Positions 24,183 to 36,321 of a stretch of DNA of 64,000 nt are shown here, one piece after another (within the stretch, counting starts at the first letter, position 1; each line of letters begins with the position of its first letter). Position numbers and translations under genes: made by a program. The stretch covers positions 7,681,151 to 7,745,150 of the forward strand of contig NC_003071.7 of assembly GCF_000001735.4 (NCBI RefSeq). Direction: 5' to 3'. The DNA comes from Arabidopsis thaliana. Lineage: Eukaryota > Streptophyta > Magnoliopsida > Brassicales > Brassicaceae. The notes beneath the pieces are model-generated. The model saw only the letters and a program-made list of their open reading frames with translations. It did not search any database and was not told the origin of the DNA.

Positions 24183-25730
24183 CCGTCTCTCATAATGCAG
24201 TTTAACCTCGCAGTTCAGATATTTCTACAGCTCGTACATCAAGAGTCTGCTCTGCTCTTCTTCCCTCCTCCTTGAGTTTCATGTAAATTCCAGTTCTTTT
24301 GGCTGTTTACAATTACGATACCTCTCTTACTCTTTCAGAGTCATTGTAGGACTCCTAGTTCTCTAATGTACAAAGAAACACAAAAATAGAGTTTTTGTTT
24401 TATCTAATTCTTTACTCTGGCTAATGTTGTGTGACTTGTGTTCCATTGAGCCAGAAACTAGTTTGGTCGGCTTTTTCTTAAGCACTTGAAACAAGAGACA
24501 CTACTCACGGGACCAAATCCATTGAACGATATTATTAGATTCTTGTCTGGTGTAACCAAACTAAGTACTTACGTATTTAATTAAAGCACTCTTTTGATGT
24601 AATTTGCTCTACCTAACAATATTTAACACCAATTGCTTTTTTTTTTTTTTGTGTGTGTGAAGTCTTTGTCTAGCACCAAAAGCAATATTCAATCGTATCT
24701 AATATGACTTCTACTCAAAATCGCTGTCGTCTGATTCTTCTGGTAGTTCTAGTACCCGAAGCCCTCTCCATGAGTCTTTTGCTACTCCTAATACTCTTAA
24801 TTTTTATCACATGTTATTGTTTTTTTGTCGCTGTCTACTTCCAGTTGTATTGCTATGAAAACTAAGTACCAAACGGATTTAGCTTTGCTAAGGCATCAAC
24901 TTAAGTGTTTTGTTCTCTGTTTACATGTTGTGAGTTATGAATTGAACAACCTTGCAACATGGTTGTACGCTGCGCCACCGTCTCTCATAATGCAGTCAAA
25001 CCGCGCAGTTCAGATATTTCTAAGCTCTTACCCCAACTGTTGGGTCTGCTCTTCTTTCTCCTCCTTAGGTCTAATATGAAATCACATTTTTCTTAGGACT
25101 CCTTATTCTCTAATGTTATGTTTTAGTCAGCATATGTACAAAGAATCACACATAAAATAGAGTTTCTGTTTATTTAAATTCTTTATTCTGGCTAATGTTG
25201 TGTGACTTGTGTTCCATTACGCCAGAAACTAGTTGGTCGGTTTTTTCTTGAGCACTTAAAACCAGAGACAAGAGTTCTGACACATTTAAAGCTCAAATAC
25301 ATACAGAATTAAAGCACTCTTTAATGTGATTTAGTTAAATACCTAACAATGTTTAACAACAATTGTTTTTGTGTGTGTGAACTGTGAAGTTGCTATCCAA
25401 CACCAAATTGCAAAATTCAGTCGTAACTTCTACTATAAATTTCCGACCTTAGTCTTACCTCAGTCTTAAACTACGTACTAAACCTAGTACTCTTAATTTT
25501 TATGACATGCTTTATTTTGTTTCCTTGGCCGCCAACTTGCCTTTAAATTGGTGTGAAAACCTACTCACTCTTGGAATAAAGCATGTCAAATTGTTCATTT
25601 TAAGCCAAAGTGTTCCAAGAGTGAGTAGTGAACGACCAACAAAGTTGATTTGCTAAGCATCAACTTGAGTATTTTGTGCTTAGTTTAATTTACATGTTGA
25701 AAGTTGTATCTTCTTTTGTTGAACATGGGC
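24183..25730 (+). repeat. noncoding tandem duplication, two copies of about 770-795 bp
   Basis: The sequence after NIP2 occurs twice head to tail: copy A about 24183-24975 and copy B about 24978-25730. Anchor words are 'ccgtctctcataatgcag' at 24183 and 24978, the 'ctaatgttgtgtgacttgtg' block at 24421 and 25192, and 'ctcttaatttttat' at 24794 and 25491. Copies differ by many substitutions and small indels. Copy A includes the NIP2 3' flank. Confidence 0.88.
25561..25628. repeat. 16-bp perfect hairpin in duplication copy B
   Basis: CTACTCACTCTTGGAA at 25561-25576 and its exact reverse complement at 25613-25628 enclose 36 bp. The equivalent place in copy A lacks the second arm. Confidence 0.85.
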
Positions 25731-25931
25731 AGTTAGCCTAGTTATGAGTAAACTCAGATTCATATTAAAAGATTCTTCATAGATAAAAATTACATAAAAG
25801 CTTGCAACAATTCAACGAAAAAAGGCCCAACAAAACAAAAGAGAACAATAATAAAAGGTTAAAGATAAGAAATAAAAACAAACAAAAAGTGAAAGAGTTT
25901 TATAAGTTTCAAGATTCCGAGAGTTAATATC

Positions 25932-26678
25932 TTAGATCATTTTAAGCATATGCTTTCTTGATTTCTTATCAATCTTAGCTCTTTGCATCTCCAAGTGAAG
26001 AGCAATTTGCATCTGCTCCATCTCTCTTTGTGCCTTTAACATTGCAGCTAGCTCTGAATTCGCGGAGCTCCTTCCTCTGTTCACTCCATTTCCACCACTT
26101 CCTCCTTCTCCTCCTCTTCCTCTTCCTCCTTTCTTTGACTTTTCCTCTTCTTCAGCAACGCATGAATGTAAATGAGCACCGTAGTCACATTTCTGGCAGT
26201 AGTACAACCACAGATTATGCGGCATAGTTTCATCGCAAACATCGCAGGTAAATATATGATCCTTTGGGCATGGAGCCTTGTAGATCAAAGCGAGCGGGTG
26301 AACGTGCTCATCATGCTTCATGGTCTCAGGCACAGACACACATCCAACATGAACATCGTACTGGCAGATAGAACAATTGTAAGTGAACCCCGATCCATAC
26401 TCACCGCATGCGTCACAAGTATACGTTGAATTATTATTCTGTGGGGAATAGAGGAGGATCAAAGGGTGATCAGGGTGAGACTTGTGACGGATCTCACGTG
26501 GGAGATCGAAACATGACTTGTGCAAGAAGTAATCACACTCTGACTTTGTGCACTTGAAATATGCACCGAGTAGGTCTAGGTCGCAACCAGAGCAGATGAT
26601 CTCATCTTCAACTTGGGCTTTGTGACCGCGTAATGGATGGTTGTGGCTCGGGTGTCTCACTGAAGGGCGGGAAGCCAT
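25932..26678 (-). CDS. VLG: VLG, DC1 (C1-like Cys/His-rich) domain protein
   Basis: Single exon, 248 aa. Three DC1 modules follow one another: about residues 13-58 (HNHPL...[15 protein letters not shown]...CDYFLHKSC), 66-115 (HPDHPL...CDACG...[14 protein letters not shown]) and 122-172 (HEHVHPL...CDVC...[15 protein letters not shown]). Each keeps the HP.L / C-x2-C / C-x2-C.(Y/F).(L/V)H..C zinc-binding pattern. A Gly/Arg-rich linker (about 180-205) leads to an amphipathic basic helix at the C-terminus. From memory this is VACUOLELESS GAMETOPHYTES (At2g17740), an endomembrane protein needed for vacuole formation in pollen and embryo sac. No kinase or other catalytic domain is present. Confidence 0.9.
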
Positions 26679-26699
26679 TAGAGGTAATATTCTTGATTT

Positions 26700-28085
26700 G
26701 CTATGAGGTCTAATTCTAAGTAAAAGGGTTTCAAAATATTTATAGTGAATATAGAAGAAGACTTTTGATTATCATTCACAGAAATAAAGTGAGCATAATA
26801 AGACCATCTCCAATGGAGGATTTGACTAACCAATTTTTTTTTTTTTGGTTTGAATATTATGATTTGACTAACCAAGTTGTAGCTTGTCTCTAACAATATT
26901 GGAACAAAAATGTCACCCTCTATATGAATATATTGGACATGGTTCAGATTGGGATTCAATCTAAAGAGGTAGATACTTGCAAAATAACGATTCAAAGTCT
27001 CAAATTATCATTTGAAAAAAAAGTCTCCAAATATCATTATCGACTTGGCTAAAAATTCAATAACGTTGACATAGTGAATGATGTGAAGGTCAAATAATCA
27101 CGCAATGTCTCTAATGCATATCGTCGGAAGAAATAATTGGCACGACGACTAAATTTTGTTTTTAAAAGAGAAGCTAATGCATGTAATTTCGCGGGAACTT
27201 TTTGTGACTTTTTTTATTAGTTCATTGATTATTATTTTTTTGACAAAGAGTTCGTTGAGTATCTTACTATTAGTTTCTATATATATAGGAGACTGTTAGA
27301 ATATATCTCATATCGAGACTTTGATAATTTGTGGAGTAATATATAAGTATGTTGTAAACTTCTACTTTTGAGGTAGTTTTTGGGTGTGAGTTAGGTTCAT
27401 ACTAATAGAAATTACAAGTCGTCTATTTTTTTCTGGAGAATGCCGGCTCTGTTCTTTAGATCTCCATCTCGCGCTAGACTTTGTTAATCTTTGTCGAACT
27501 CATGTGTAACCGTTTTAATGGGCAAATTGCCATAGAGATTAGCGATGTAATTAATCATTGTTAATTTAATTTTAGTTCTAAAAGTTTTTTTTTTTTGTTT
27601 TAATGTAACGGAAACTGTCAAAACTGAAAAACCAAACAATTTTAGATTGGTTTTCAAATTTAGTGTGGTTCTTGATGGGTTGAGTTTTTTTACAAATTTC
27701 GTGTGAGACTTTAAAATTGATTTTATAGTTTATTATGTCAACCAGATTTTTATTAAATGCGTAAACATATACTTGAAATCAGATTTTGTGGTATGTTATA
27801 TATTCATACTATGAGTGGAGATAGTATGTTATCTATTCTGACTATAAGCTACATGTATCTATCAAATAATGTTCATGCTACTCTAAAATTCAAGCCCAAG
27901 ACAAGAAGCATGATCACCAAATCAAAATTCATCTTTATCCAATTTGTTTCTCTTGCATTTACCAATTGGAGCCACTCCGATCCATATGGTCTAACGACTT
28001 AGATCAATAAGCCGAAAATTTATTTGCGTAATCACATATATTTTTATTTAAAAGTTTGCTTAGATTTTACCATTTATATAAATAT
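26700..28085. other. intergenic with possible MITE end and 3' flank of neprosin gene
   Basis: At 26811 TAAGACCATCTCCAATGGA looks like one end of a Tourist-like MITE, but a clear second end is missing. From about 27590 to 27985 the sequence is a diverged copy of 30530-31040 (see repeat entry). No gene is supported. Confidence 0.45.
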
Positions 28086-28087
28086 GA

Positions 28088-30001
28088 TTATTTACAATTC
28101 AGATTTCGACCTGGGCCACCATAATAAAAATAAACTCCCCATACTTTAGCATAGCCAGACCTGATGTTATAACAACTCTCTTGCGTCATATAAGAATAAC
28201 CTTCTTTAGGACTACTATGAATATCACGTTCATCAATTATCTCAACATCCTTGAAATAACTTGCTTTTTGATATCCAGACTCTGCAAAATGTCCACTCCC
28301 CATTCTCGTCGTGGTGTGTAGTGCACCATCTTTAAAATTTATTATTTCACCTCCCCACTGAATTTCTGTCGCACCATCTTTTAGATGGTTGAACAATATG
28401 GAAGGCCAATATCCGACAAATTCATCACCAAATTTTAACCACCAATTCCCTGAATTTGGATCCTATAATAATACAACACATTTAGTTATATATTGACTTT
28501 TAAAATACCATAAGAGAATCCGTACTTATCAAAATTCTATGTCTGAATTATACAAACCTTCCATATAGTTGTGGAAATATGGTATTGTTGACCATCGAAG
28601 GTGGAAACATTGCTAACGGCTGCACCAAGGGCAAATTTTTGGCTGACAGGAACAAATCCTTGGCAATCAAGATTGTAACAGCCTGAGTGGTACCCATCCG
28701 CCTATTTCCATATTGTGACCAGACAACACACAAAAAAGTTATCTTATAAATACATATTTGGACAAAATACAAAAGAAACCAAAATAATACTATGAACATT
28801 AACTTACAGTCCAAAAAATAAAGTATCTTGGGTTGTCATCGCCATAACGATCTTGATACACCTATAAGAATAGGAGATTATTGGATATAATGAAAGATAA
28901 TTATATAAATGTATTAAAATGTAGCTATACGAAGAAGAAGAAAAACCTGCCAACCAGCTTCAACGCTATTAACTTCAGAAAACGGACCAGCCATAACCCA
29001 CATTTGTGCTAGGCTAAACTCTTTTGGTGTTTGTACAAAAGGTTTCCAAACATTTATATCCGCATGGGCTCCATGAAACTTTCCTTTCGCTTGGATTTGC
29101 GCGTACTATATATACACACACAAACACATATCAATAAGTAAGACAATCATTACTTTCTAATTAATTCTTATTGAATTATGTATGCACCTCATGTATGGAG
29201 TTACTAGTTGATGCTTTAGGATGATTTATTATGTTTGGATTCTTTTTGTCATATCTTTGCATATATTCGGTTCGCAAAATTTCTTTTCTTCTCGTTCTTC
29301 TGATCGGAATACTGTTTTTGGGGCATTTCCCGTTAACTGTCCATAGTTGAGTCACAACACTTTGTTTCTCTTTGTCTGAAGATTCATTATTTTTACCTTT
29401 AGGGTAAGAACTTGGTTTCATCTATGACACACCAATGTTAGAAACAAATATCGAATTAAAGATAAGAAAGGCTAGCTTAAGAGCAGAATTAATCCAACCA
29501 ATTAAAACAATGTTTTAGAGTATTATTGACCTGATTTTGAATATAGTGTTAAGATTATCAACAATTTGTATAAATATTTCTGGTATAATATTATGAGAGT
29601 TTTGAATCTAATAAGATTAGAAAGCAAATATATAGAACTTTATGTTAAAAGTTATAATTATAAGAGAACTAAGTAAGAACCTGAATCGTGTAGTTTTTGA
29701 ATAAAGGATGATCATAAATTGGATGATTATTCATATGAACGCAGTCTATTATATCTCCATCTGGACTCTGTATAAAGATTATCGAATATTCACGAATTAA
29801 TATTTTAATGAAAAAAATTGTTAGGTGTAATTATTTTTGTGTGAACCAACAAATTTCATTAACCTTGATAGATTTAAGAGCAGGTTTGTTGAGTTTCTTT
29901 AAGATTTTTTCTACTTTTGCATCACGAGTATCAGAAAACTCACTACCAGAAACTATCGCCGCTACGATTAGAATGCTGAGCACAAAACGAGCAATCATCA
30001 T
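28088..30001 (-). CDS. neprosin/DUF239 family secreted protein
   Basis: Seven exons (29864-30001, 29681-29767, 29188-29421, 28947-29105, 28808-28861, 28558-28701, 28088-28462) all join in phase 0 to 396 aa. A signal peptide (MMIARFVLSILIVAAIVSG) starts the protein. Next comes the neprosin activation-peptide region (about 35-155, with DGDIIDCVHMNNHPIYDHPLF), then the DUF239 domain (from about 160) with typical stretches such as GAHADINVWKP, FSLAQMW, GCYNLDC, LGAAVS, WWLKFGDEFVGYWPS and a C-terminal GGPGRN. Neprosin of pitcher plants is a glutamic-type prolyl endopeptidase, so a secreted peptidase is plausible but not shown. Matches At2g17750 from memory. All exons being multiples of three is characteristic of this family. 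Confidence 0.85.
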
Positions 30002-30196
30002 TCGATTGATTATTAAGAGTATCCAAAATATTTTTTTTCTTTGGCTAAGTAGATGATTAAGGTGAGTGCCTTATATATATATCTACAATGAAGAATTTTT
30101 TTTGCAAAGCATATGTTAACAAATGGTAAGAAAATTATACTTCAAAACTTTTTATTCATTAGAGCAAGACTCTTAATTTAAAGCAAATTAAAGTGT

Positions 30197-30298
30197 ATTT
30201 AATTTGTTCCTTGAAATAGCTTAATCTATTTTTGACTAAATAAATTGTATATGGACATGTCAAAAGTCAAGTAAGCTATTTCAAGGAACAAATTAAAT
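30197..30298. repeat. 27-bp perfect inverted repeat (hairpin, 48-bp loop)
   Basis: Arms 30197-30223 and 30272-30298 are exact reverse complements (core GTTCCTTGAAATAGCTTA). The loop holds further short complementary words (ttttgac/gtcaaaa). It lies about 200 bp upstream of the neprosin start codon. Confidence 0.9.
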
Positions 30299-31039
30299 TT
30301 TGATTTAAGTTTTATTATTTTATCAAAAAATACAATTTTTAATGAAGATGAAAATAAGTTTTTATATATAGAAAAATACAGATTTAAATGATTTTAAAGA
30401 GAAAGGTTGGGTTTTTACTTTTGAAACCTTCCATTCAAATAGAAGGTTTAAGTATTTTCAGATTTAGCCAGATTTGATTTAGTCTTAGTTTATTTTCCTG
30501 GTTTTGAATTTGATTTGTTAATTTCTTTTTAAAATGTGTTTTTGTTTTAATGAAACGAAAACTGTTAAAAATTTAATCCAAACCGGTTTTAGATTAGTTT
30601 TTAATCTTGTTGTGGTTTAGGATTGAAAAGATTCATTTCATGTGGTTCTTTAAAATTGTCATATCTCTCGTTTGGAGTTTCTATAGTATTTCTGATATAG
30701 TTTTAGTTTTGATGTCAACTTGATTTTCATTTTACCATTATACATGTAGATGAAATCATATTTTGTGAACATAATTCTTTTTTTTCTGCCAAAGATTAGA
30801 CAATTAATATCCTCTTGAATTTTGAAAAAAATAATGTATAACACAATTAAATTTAGAGAGCGGTATGCTATCTATGTGTTACACATTGAAAGTGTCTGTA
30901 TTATGCTATCTATTAAAACTATGAGACGCATGCATGTATTTACCTAACAATTAATGTCCATGTTACTCTAAACTTCAAGTCCAAGAAAGCATCACCAAAG
31001 CTTCATTCAACTTGTTCATTTTGCATTTATCCATGATTT

Positions 31040-32330
31040 TTAAGCTCATTGATTGTAAATTACGAATTGTGGCATTGTATCGTAACTTTCTTCAGATTCA
31101 CATCTTTAACAGTTTATATCACTCATGCCAAACAAAAATCGCATCAATCATATTTCTATAAGTTTTATCAGTCTACCAAATAAACTCTGTTGATTTAATA
31201 TAATCTATTAGAGCATCCACAACACAAGTTATTTTTTCATCAAAAAAAAAAAGTTTTGGGTTATGGATACTCTAATAAACACAAGCTATTGAAGTGCCAT
31301 CAAGCCCAATACTATGAGACAAACAAGCCCATGTAATTAGGGTTCTCTAGCAAGTAGAAGTCATCCAACTCTCCTTCTTCATGTGATGAAACATCAAATC
31401 TAGAATCATTTGCTTTTGGTGAAAATTTAAAGTCTTTCCTTTTGCTTTCTATGCATCTTAATAAAGCTGCAATTAATGAGCTATTTATTTTCAGTTTTAG
31501 ATTTCTCCTTTAATAAGCTGAATGAGCATAAACCTATCTAGGTTTAGAAATGTCAACACAATCTTTTGAAGTATTATGAATCTCTTCAAACTCATGTACA
31601 CGCTCTCGAAACAACAAGACAAAGTAAATAAAGCAAGACACAACCATAAATTAATCGAGCAATATTGTACTATCTTGGTGTAATGTATGGAACTAATTAC
31701 CGACTACGGAGATCATAACACATTTATTAATACATAATTACGTTTTAAAAAACGAGAATGACGAAAAGTTGGTCCAACACTCCAACTACATATAACTAAT
31801 ATCAAGCTTTAAATACTTGAATGACGTGTTGACGAAACAAATATTTATCAATACAATTGCGTAACCATAATAATAATTCAATAGGACTTTTATTAATCGT
31901 GTGATTACAAATTTTACACACACGTTGAATATTCGACAAATATGACTTGATGTGGTCCTACTTCGATGACTTCTACGTTGACTTTTGCTGTTTGAGGTAG
32001 AGAAGGAAAATTACCTGCCATCTTTTTTTTACTATAATTAAATAAAATAAAATAAAAACTTTACTTTATTATATTTTCGGGAAAATAAATTGACTTCAAA
32101 GTTTCATCATCATACAAAGGAGAAAACTTTGAAGCTTCTTACTTTCTTTACTTCACGATCCTTCTTTTGCCTAATTTCTCGGTTTCATTTCCAAAATTCT
32201 CTTTTGATTCTTTCTTACTCTTTCGCTAGAGAAGATTTAGACTGGGTTTTGAGTATTTCTCGGAAATTTTCGTGTTTTTTTTTTCTGGGAAAGTTTCCGA
32301 GATCTCGGTGGAGTACTTTTTTTGGCGACG
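31040..32330. other. intergenic, with a tiny MITE-like palindrome
   Basis: No coding region. At 31209-31275 a 67-bp unit has ends TTAGAGCATCCACAAC and GTTATGGATACTCTAA, reverse complements at 14 of 16 positions, around a T/A-rich centre. This resembles a deleted MITE. The rest is promoter sequence of the protease gene. Confidence 0.5.
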
Positions 32331-32337
32331 AACCAGT

Positions 32338-35119
32338 ATGGTTTGGTACTCAAGCTGTAGAATTTTGTTTCTGGGTCTGCTTATTTTGTTGGCTTCGAGC
32401 TGGGTTTTGGATAGATGCGAGGGATTTGGTGAATTTGGGTTTGAATTTCATCATCGTTTCTCCGATCAGGTTGTTGGGGTTTTGCCTGGAGATGGTTTAC
32501 CTAATCGAGATTCTTCTAAGTATTATAGAGTGATGGCTCATCGTGATCGGTTAATTAGAGGTCGTCGACTTGCAAATGAAGATCAATCACTCGTTACTTT
32601 CTCTGACGGCAACGAAACTGTTCGTGTTGATGCCCTAGGATTGTAAGGTTTCTAAATTAGTTGTCAATTACTTACTTTGAGCTTGAATTTAGTTTTAAGG
32701 TTAATGTTTTTATGGAGACTTGTGAATTGTTTATGAGAGAGTTAAGGGTTTGGAGATTTTTGTGTTGAATTGTTTGGTTGATGTTTTGTAACAGTTTGCA
32801 TTACGCTAATGTGACTGTTGGGACGCCGTCTGATTGGTTTATGGTTGCTTTAGATACTGGAAGTGACTTGTTTTGGTTGCCCTGTGACTGCACCAATTGT
32901 GTTCGTGAATTGAAAGCACCTGGTGGCTCGGTATTGTTTCGTTTGGCTTATATTCATATACTTGTTGCATTTGTGTATGATTCTAGCTGATGTATGTTTT
33001 GTTCTCTTGAGTTTTTGGTCTAGACTGTGAAGAACTTGTTGGGTTTGTTCTTAGTCAGGGTTTAGCTGTGGTATAGAGATCAATTATTGGATAGAATCTG
33101 ACTTTGGGCAACTCTTAAATACAGTGAGATTGACACTAGACTTATCGAGGATGCTTCTATGTTTTGAAAGCTAATAATTCTGTGGAAGAAAAAAATTTAG
33201 TGAACAAGATATTCTTGTGCTTTAGATTTTGCGTTATTGAGATTTTTTTTTGTGTTACTCTTAAGACATGTTTCATATCTGCGAGTTGTTGGGTTCCTTA
33301 CATAGGTTTTTCTTTTCTTTTTTGTTGCCCAGAGTTTGGACCTTAATATTTATAGCCCTAATGCTTCATCGACAAGTACTAAAGTTCCTTGTAATAGCAC
33401 ATTATGTACAAGAGGTGATCGATGCGCTTCCCCTGAAAGTGATTGCCCATACCAGATCCGGTATCTTTCTAATGGTACCTCTTCTACTGGAGTCTTGGTG
33501 GAGGATGTACTTCACTTAGTTTCAAATGACAAAAGTTCCAAAGCTATTCCCGCTCGTGTTACTTTTGGGTAAGTAAATTCTTCCTTACAGACTTCCGAAT
33601 ATATGAAATAATAGAACTGTTTTATGTTTCTCGAACCATCTATTATGTTGGCAAGCCTAAACATTTGTGACTTTGTGTTTTCATCTTAACAATCTTTCTG
33701 TGCTGGAGCAGATGTGGTCAAGTTCAGACCGGTGTATTCCATGATGGTGCAGCTCCAAATGGTCTTTTCGGGCTTGGCTTAGAAGACATATCGGTGCCTA
33801 GTGTACTAGCAAAAGAAGGAATTGCAGCAAACTCATTCTCAATGTGTTTTGGGAACGATGGAGCTGGTAGGATCAGTTTTGGAGATAAAGGTAGCGTAGA
33901 CCAACGGGAAACACCATTGAACATAAGACAACCACAGTAAGCAAGCCGTTGAATCATATCTTCTTTATGTTTAACCGAACTTGTGTATCTCCTTGAATAT
34001 ACTTCCATCTTCTAACTACTATGTTGTTTTCCTGTTGACCAGTCCTACTTACAATATCACCGTCACTAAAATAAGCGTTGGAGGAAATACCGGCGATCTT
34101 GAATTTGATGCTGTTTTTGACTCTGGAACCTCGTTCACTTATCTGACTGATGCAGCTTACACCCTTATTTCAGAAAGCGTAAGCCTTCATCTATATTGTA
34201 ATATGAACTTGGATTGGTATTACATGGCTTAATAACCAAACATGATTTTGCAGTTTAATTCTCTAGCTCTGGACAAACGTTATCAAACAACTGATTCTGA
34301 GTTGCCTTTTGAGTACTGTTATGCATTAAGGTTGCCTCTTTACTCTGGTCACCATCAGTCTGATTCTCTCTAAAACCTTACTAACTTTTTTGGATCTATC
34401 TATATGCAGCCCAAACAAAGACAGCTTCCAGTATCCAGCTGTGAATCTGACAATGAAAGGCGGGAGCTCGTATCCCGTTTATCACCCGTTAGTAGTAATC
34501 CCCATGAAGGTTAGTTAGGCCTCTGTTATATTACAGCGCACCTCTGTACAGTCTCTGCTATTACTTAAGCTCTCTCGTATTGATAATTTCAGGACACAGA
34601 TGTCTACTGTTTAGCCATTATGAAGATAGAAGACATTAGCATCATTGGACGTAAGTATCAGTTTTGGAAAACTCAACCAAAAAATGTTGTCTCACTACAC
34701 TTCAAATGCAAGATTTTTATCGGAATTCTTCCTTGTTACAATTTGCAGAGAACTTCATGACTGGCTATCGCGTTGTCTTTGATCGTGAGAAACTGATTCT
34801 GGGGTGGAAAGAATCTGATTGTGAGTTCCTTATCACCTGTTCTTCCCTGTAGAGCATAGTTTGATCAAGAACACTACGATCCTAATCTTCTTTCTAATCT
34901 GACTTTATATTCATGGCTAAAGGTTACACCGGTGAGACATCGGCTCGGACGCTTCCATCGAACCGTTCCTCCTCCTCGGCTAGACCGCCAGCTTCTTCGT
35001 TTGACCCAGAGGCGACAAACATACCATCTCAAAGACCAAACACGTCGACGACTTCTGCTGCTTATTCTCTCTCTATCTCACTTTCATTGTTCTTCTTCTC
35101 AATTTTGGCCATCCTTTAA
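32338..35119 (+). CDS. GPI-type pepsin-like aspartic protease (A1 family)
   Basis: Ten exons (32338-32642, 32795-32930, 33333-33568, 33712-33936, 34043-34178, 34254-34330, 34410-34509, 34593-34650, 34749-34820, 34923-35119) join to 513 aa. A signal peptide (about 1-29) and a propeptide (to about 100) precede the two-lobed protease with catalytic Asp122 (DTGS) and Asp327 (DSGT). The N-terminal lobe has the cysteine-rich insert usual in plant atypical/nucellin-like aspartic proteases (WLPCDCTNC, CNSTLC, CASPESDCPY). The C-terminus is Ser/Thr/Pro-rich and ends in a hydrophobic tail (LSISLSLFFFSILAIL), as for GPI anchoring at the plasma membrane. Matches At2g17760 from memory. No plant-specific saposin insert is seen. 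Confidence 0.92.
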
Positions 35120-35124
35120 TTATT

Positions 35125-36320
35125 ACACGTATATATTTAGCCATCAATTTGTATTCTTTAGAAGATAATTGGGTTAAATCACCAAAAACATATTACACTA
35201 CAGTTGTATTACTTTTTTCTATGTTGTATATGATAATTATTTTTTAACAATTATATACTAGTTATTTGGTGAAGTTTTGTTGTAGATGGGGTTGTGATGT
35301 AAATAGATTTAACCAATAAGATACAGTGCAATGAAGAAAATAGTAATTTATCTTATATTAAAGTCTCATTTACAAATTTTTTTACATCAAATCTTATTTA
35401 CTGTTTTGAAATTCATAATGAAAGTATGTAATTATGTGTTGTTTTTTCCATTTTGATAAAAAAATCTGTTAACTTTTTGTGTTTACATTTTGCAAAAATA
35501 TACAGTATATATACTTAAAATGTATTTATATTAATATGGATTTAATATGTATACAAAATTCTTAAATTTTCTGTCAAATAAATTGAAAATGAATAAACAT
35601 TATATACTTTTTTAATATTACTTGACAAAATATATAAATGGCTGTTTAATAATATATTATAAAAACATGTTAAAAGGGGAAATGTAATAATTGTTTTTCG
35701 AAAAAATATTTTTTTATAAAATATGAAAATGCTGAATTTAATTTTATCTACTTCAAAAATTCGTTTTTCATATAAAAAAAAAAGAGGAAGTTAAAAACCA
35801 TAAAATCATGATAGGAATATGTGTGCGTAAATTATTTTTTTACCCCTAATTAAACTAGACAAAATGTTTGCATAACTACTTAAAAATGATTTTTTTAATA
35901 TAATCCATAATTCGTATATATTTTTTTAAAAAAATCCCATTGATGTAGTATGTCAAAATGGTGATTCATTAGCTCAATTCGTTTATTTTTAAAGAATTTT
36001 GAAGAGGCGGAGAATCGAATCCTGTACCTTACCCATTTGGATTCCTGTAGAACTTGCCTGTTTGCTTCATGTCAAAATACAAACAATAAGACGCAGAAGA
36101 ACAGATGCTTCATTCCTTTGGCAACATATGTCATAGGATTGTTTGTTCTCTTACTCGCATTACACTTTGTTCTGATTGTTTAAGAAGAGACAAAGAAGTG
36201 GGTAAACATAAAGAACTGACCAGAATGTTTTTTTTTCTCTAGTATTTCTTGTGACAAAAGTTCTAATGGTTTTCTTTATATCCGATCTACCTCGTTTAGT
36301 GAGTGTTGTCAAAACCCTTT
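35125..36320. other. intergenic, no gene seen
   Basis: Extremely AT-rich sequence after the protease gene, with long A and T runs. No coding potential. Confidence 0.5.
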
Positions 36321-36321
36321 T

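Larger units (their letters stand above)
27590..31040 (+). repeat. diverged direct repeats bracketing the neprosin gene
   Basis: The block 27590-27985 resembles 30530-31040 in the same orientation. Shared anchors in the same order include 'ttttgttttaatg.aacg.aaactgt.aaaa', '(c/t)tttaaaattg', 'atgtcaac', 'tatg.tatctat' and 'catg.tactctaaa.ttcaag.ccaaga'. The copies lie downstream and upstream of the minus-strand neprosin gene. Confidence 0.72.

Noticed and set aside
26030-26429. Plus-strand open frames opposite VLG
   Set aside because: Antisense shadows of the DC1 gene.
26811-26960. Complete Tourist-like MITE
   Set aside because: Only one convincing terminus; the proposed second end (attggacatggtt, about 26932) is too degenerate.
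33724-34008. Minus-strand open frame opposite the protease gene
   Set aside because: Antisense shadow of exon 4.
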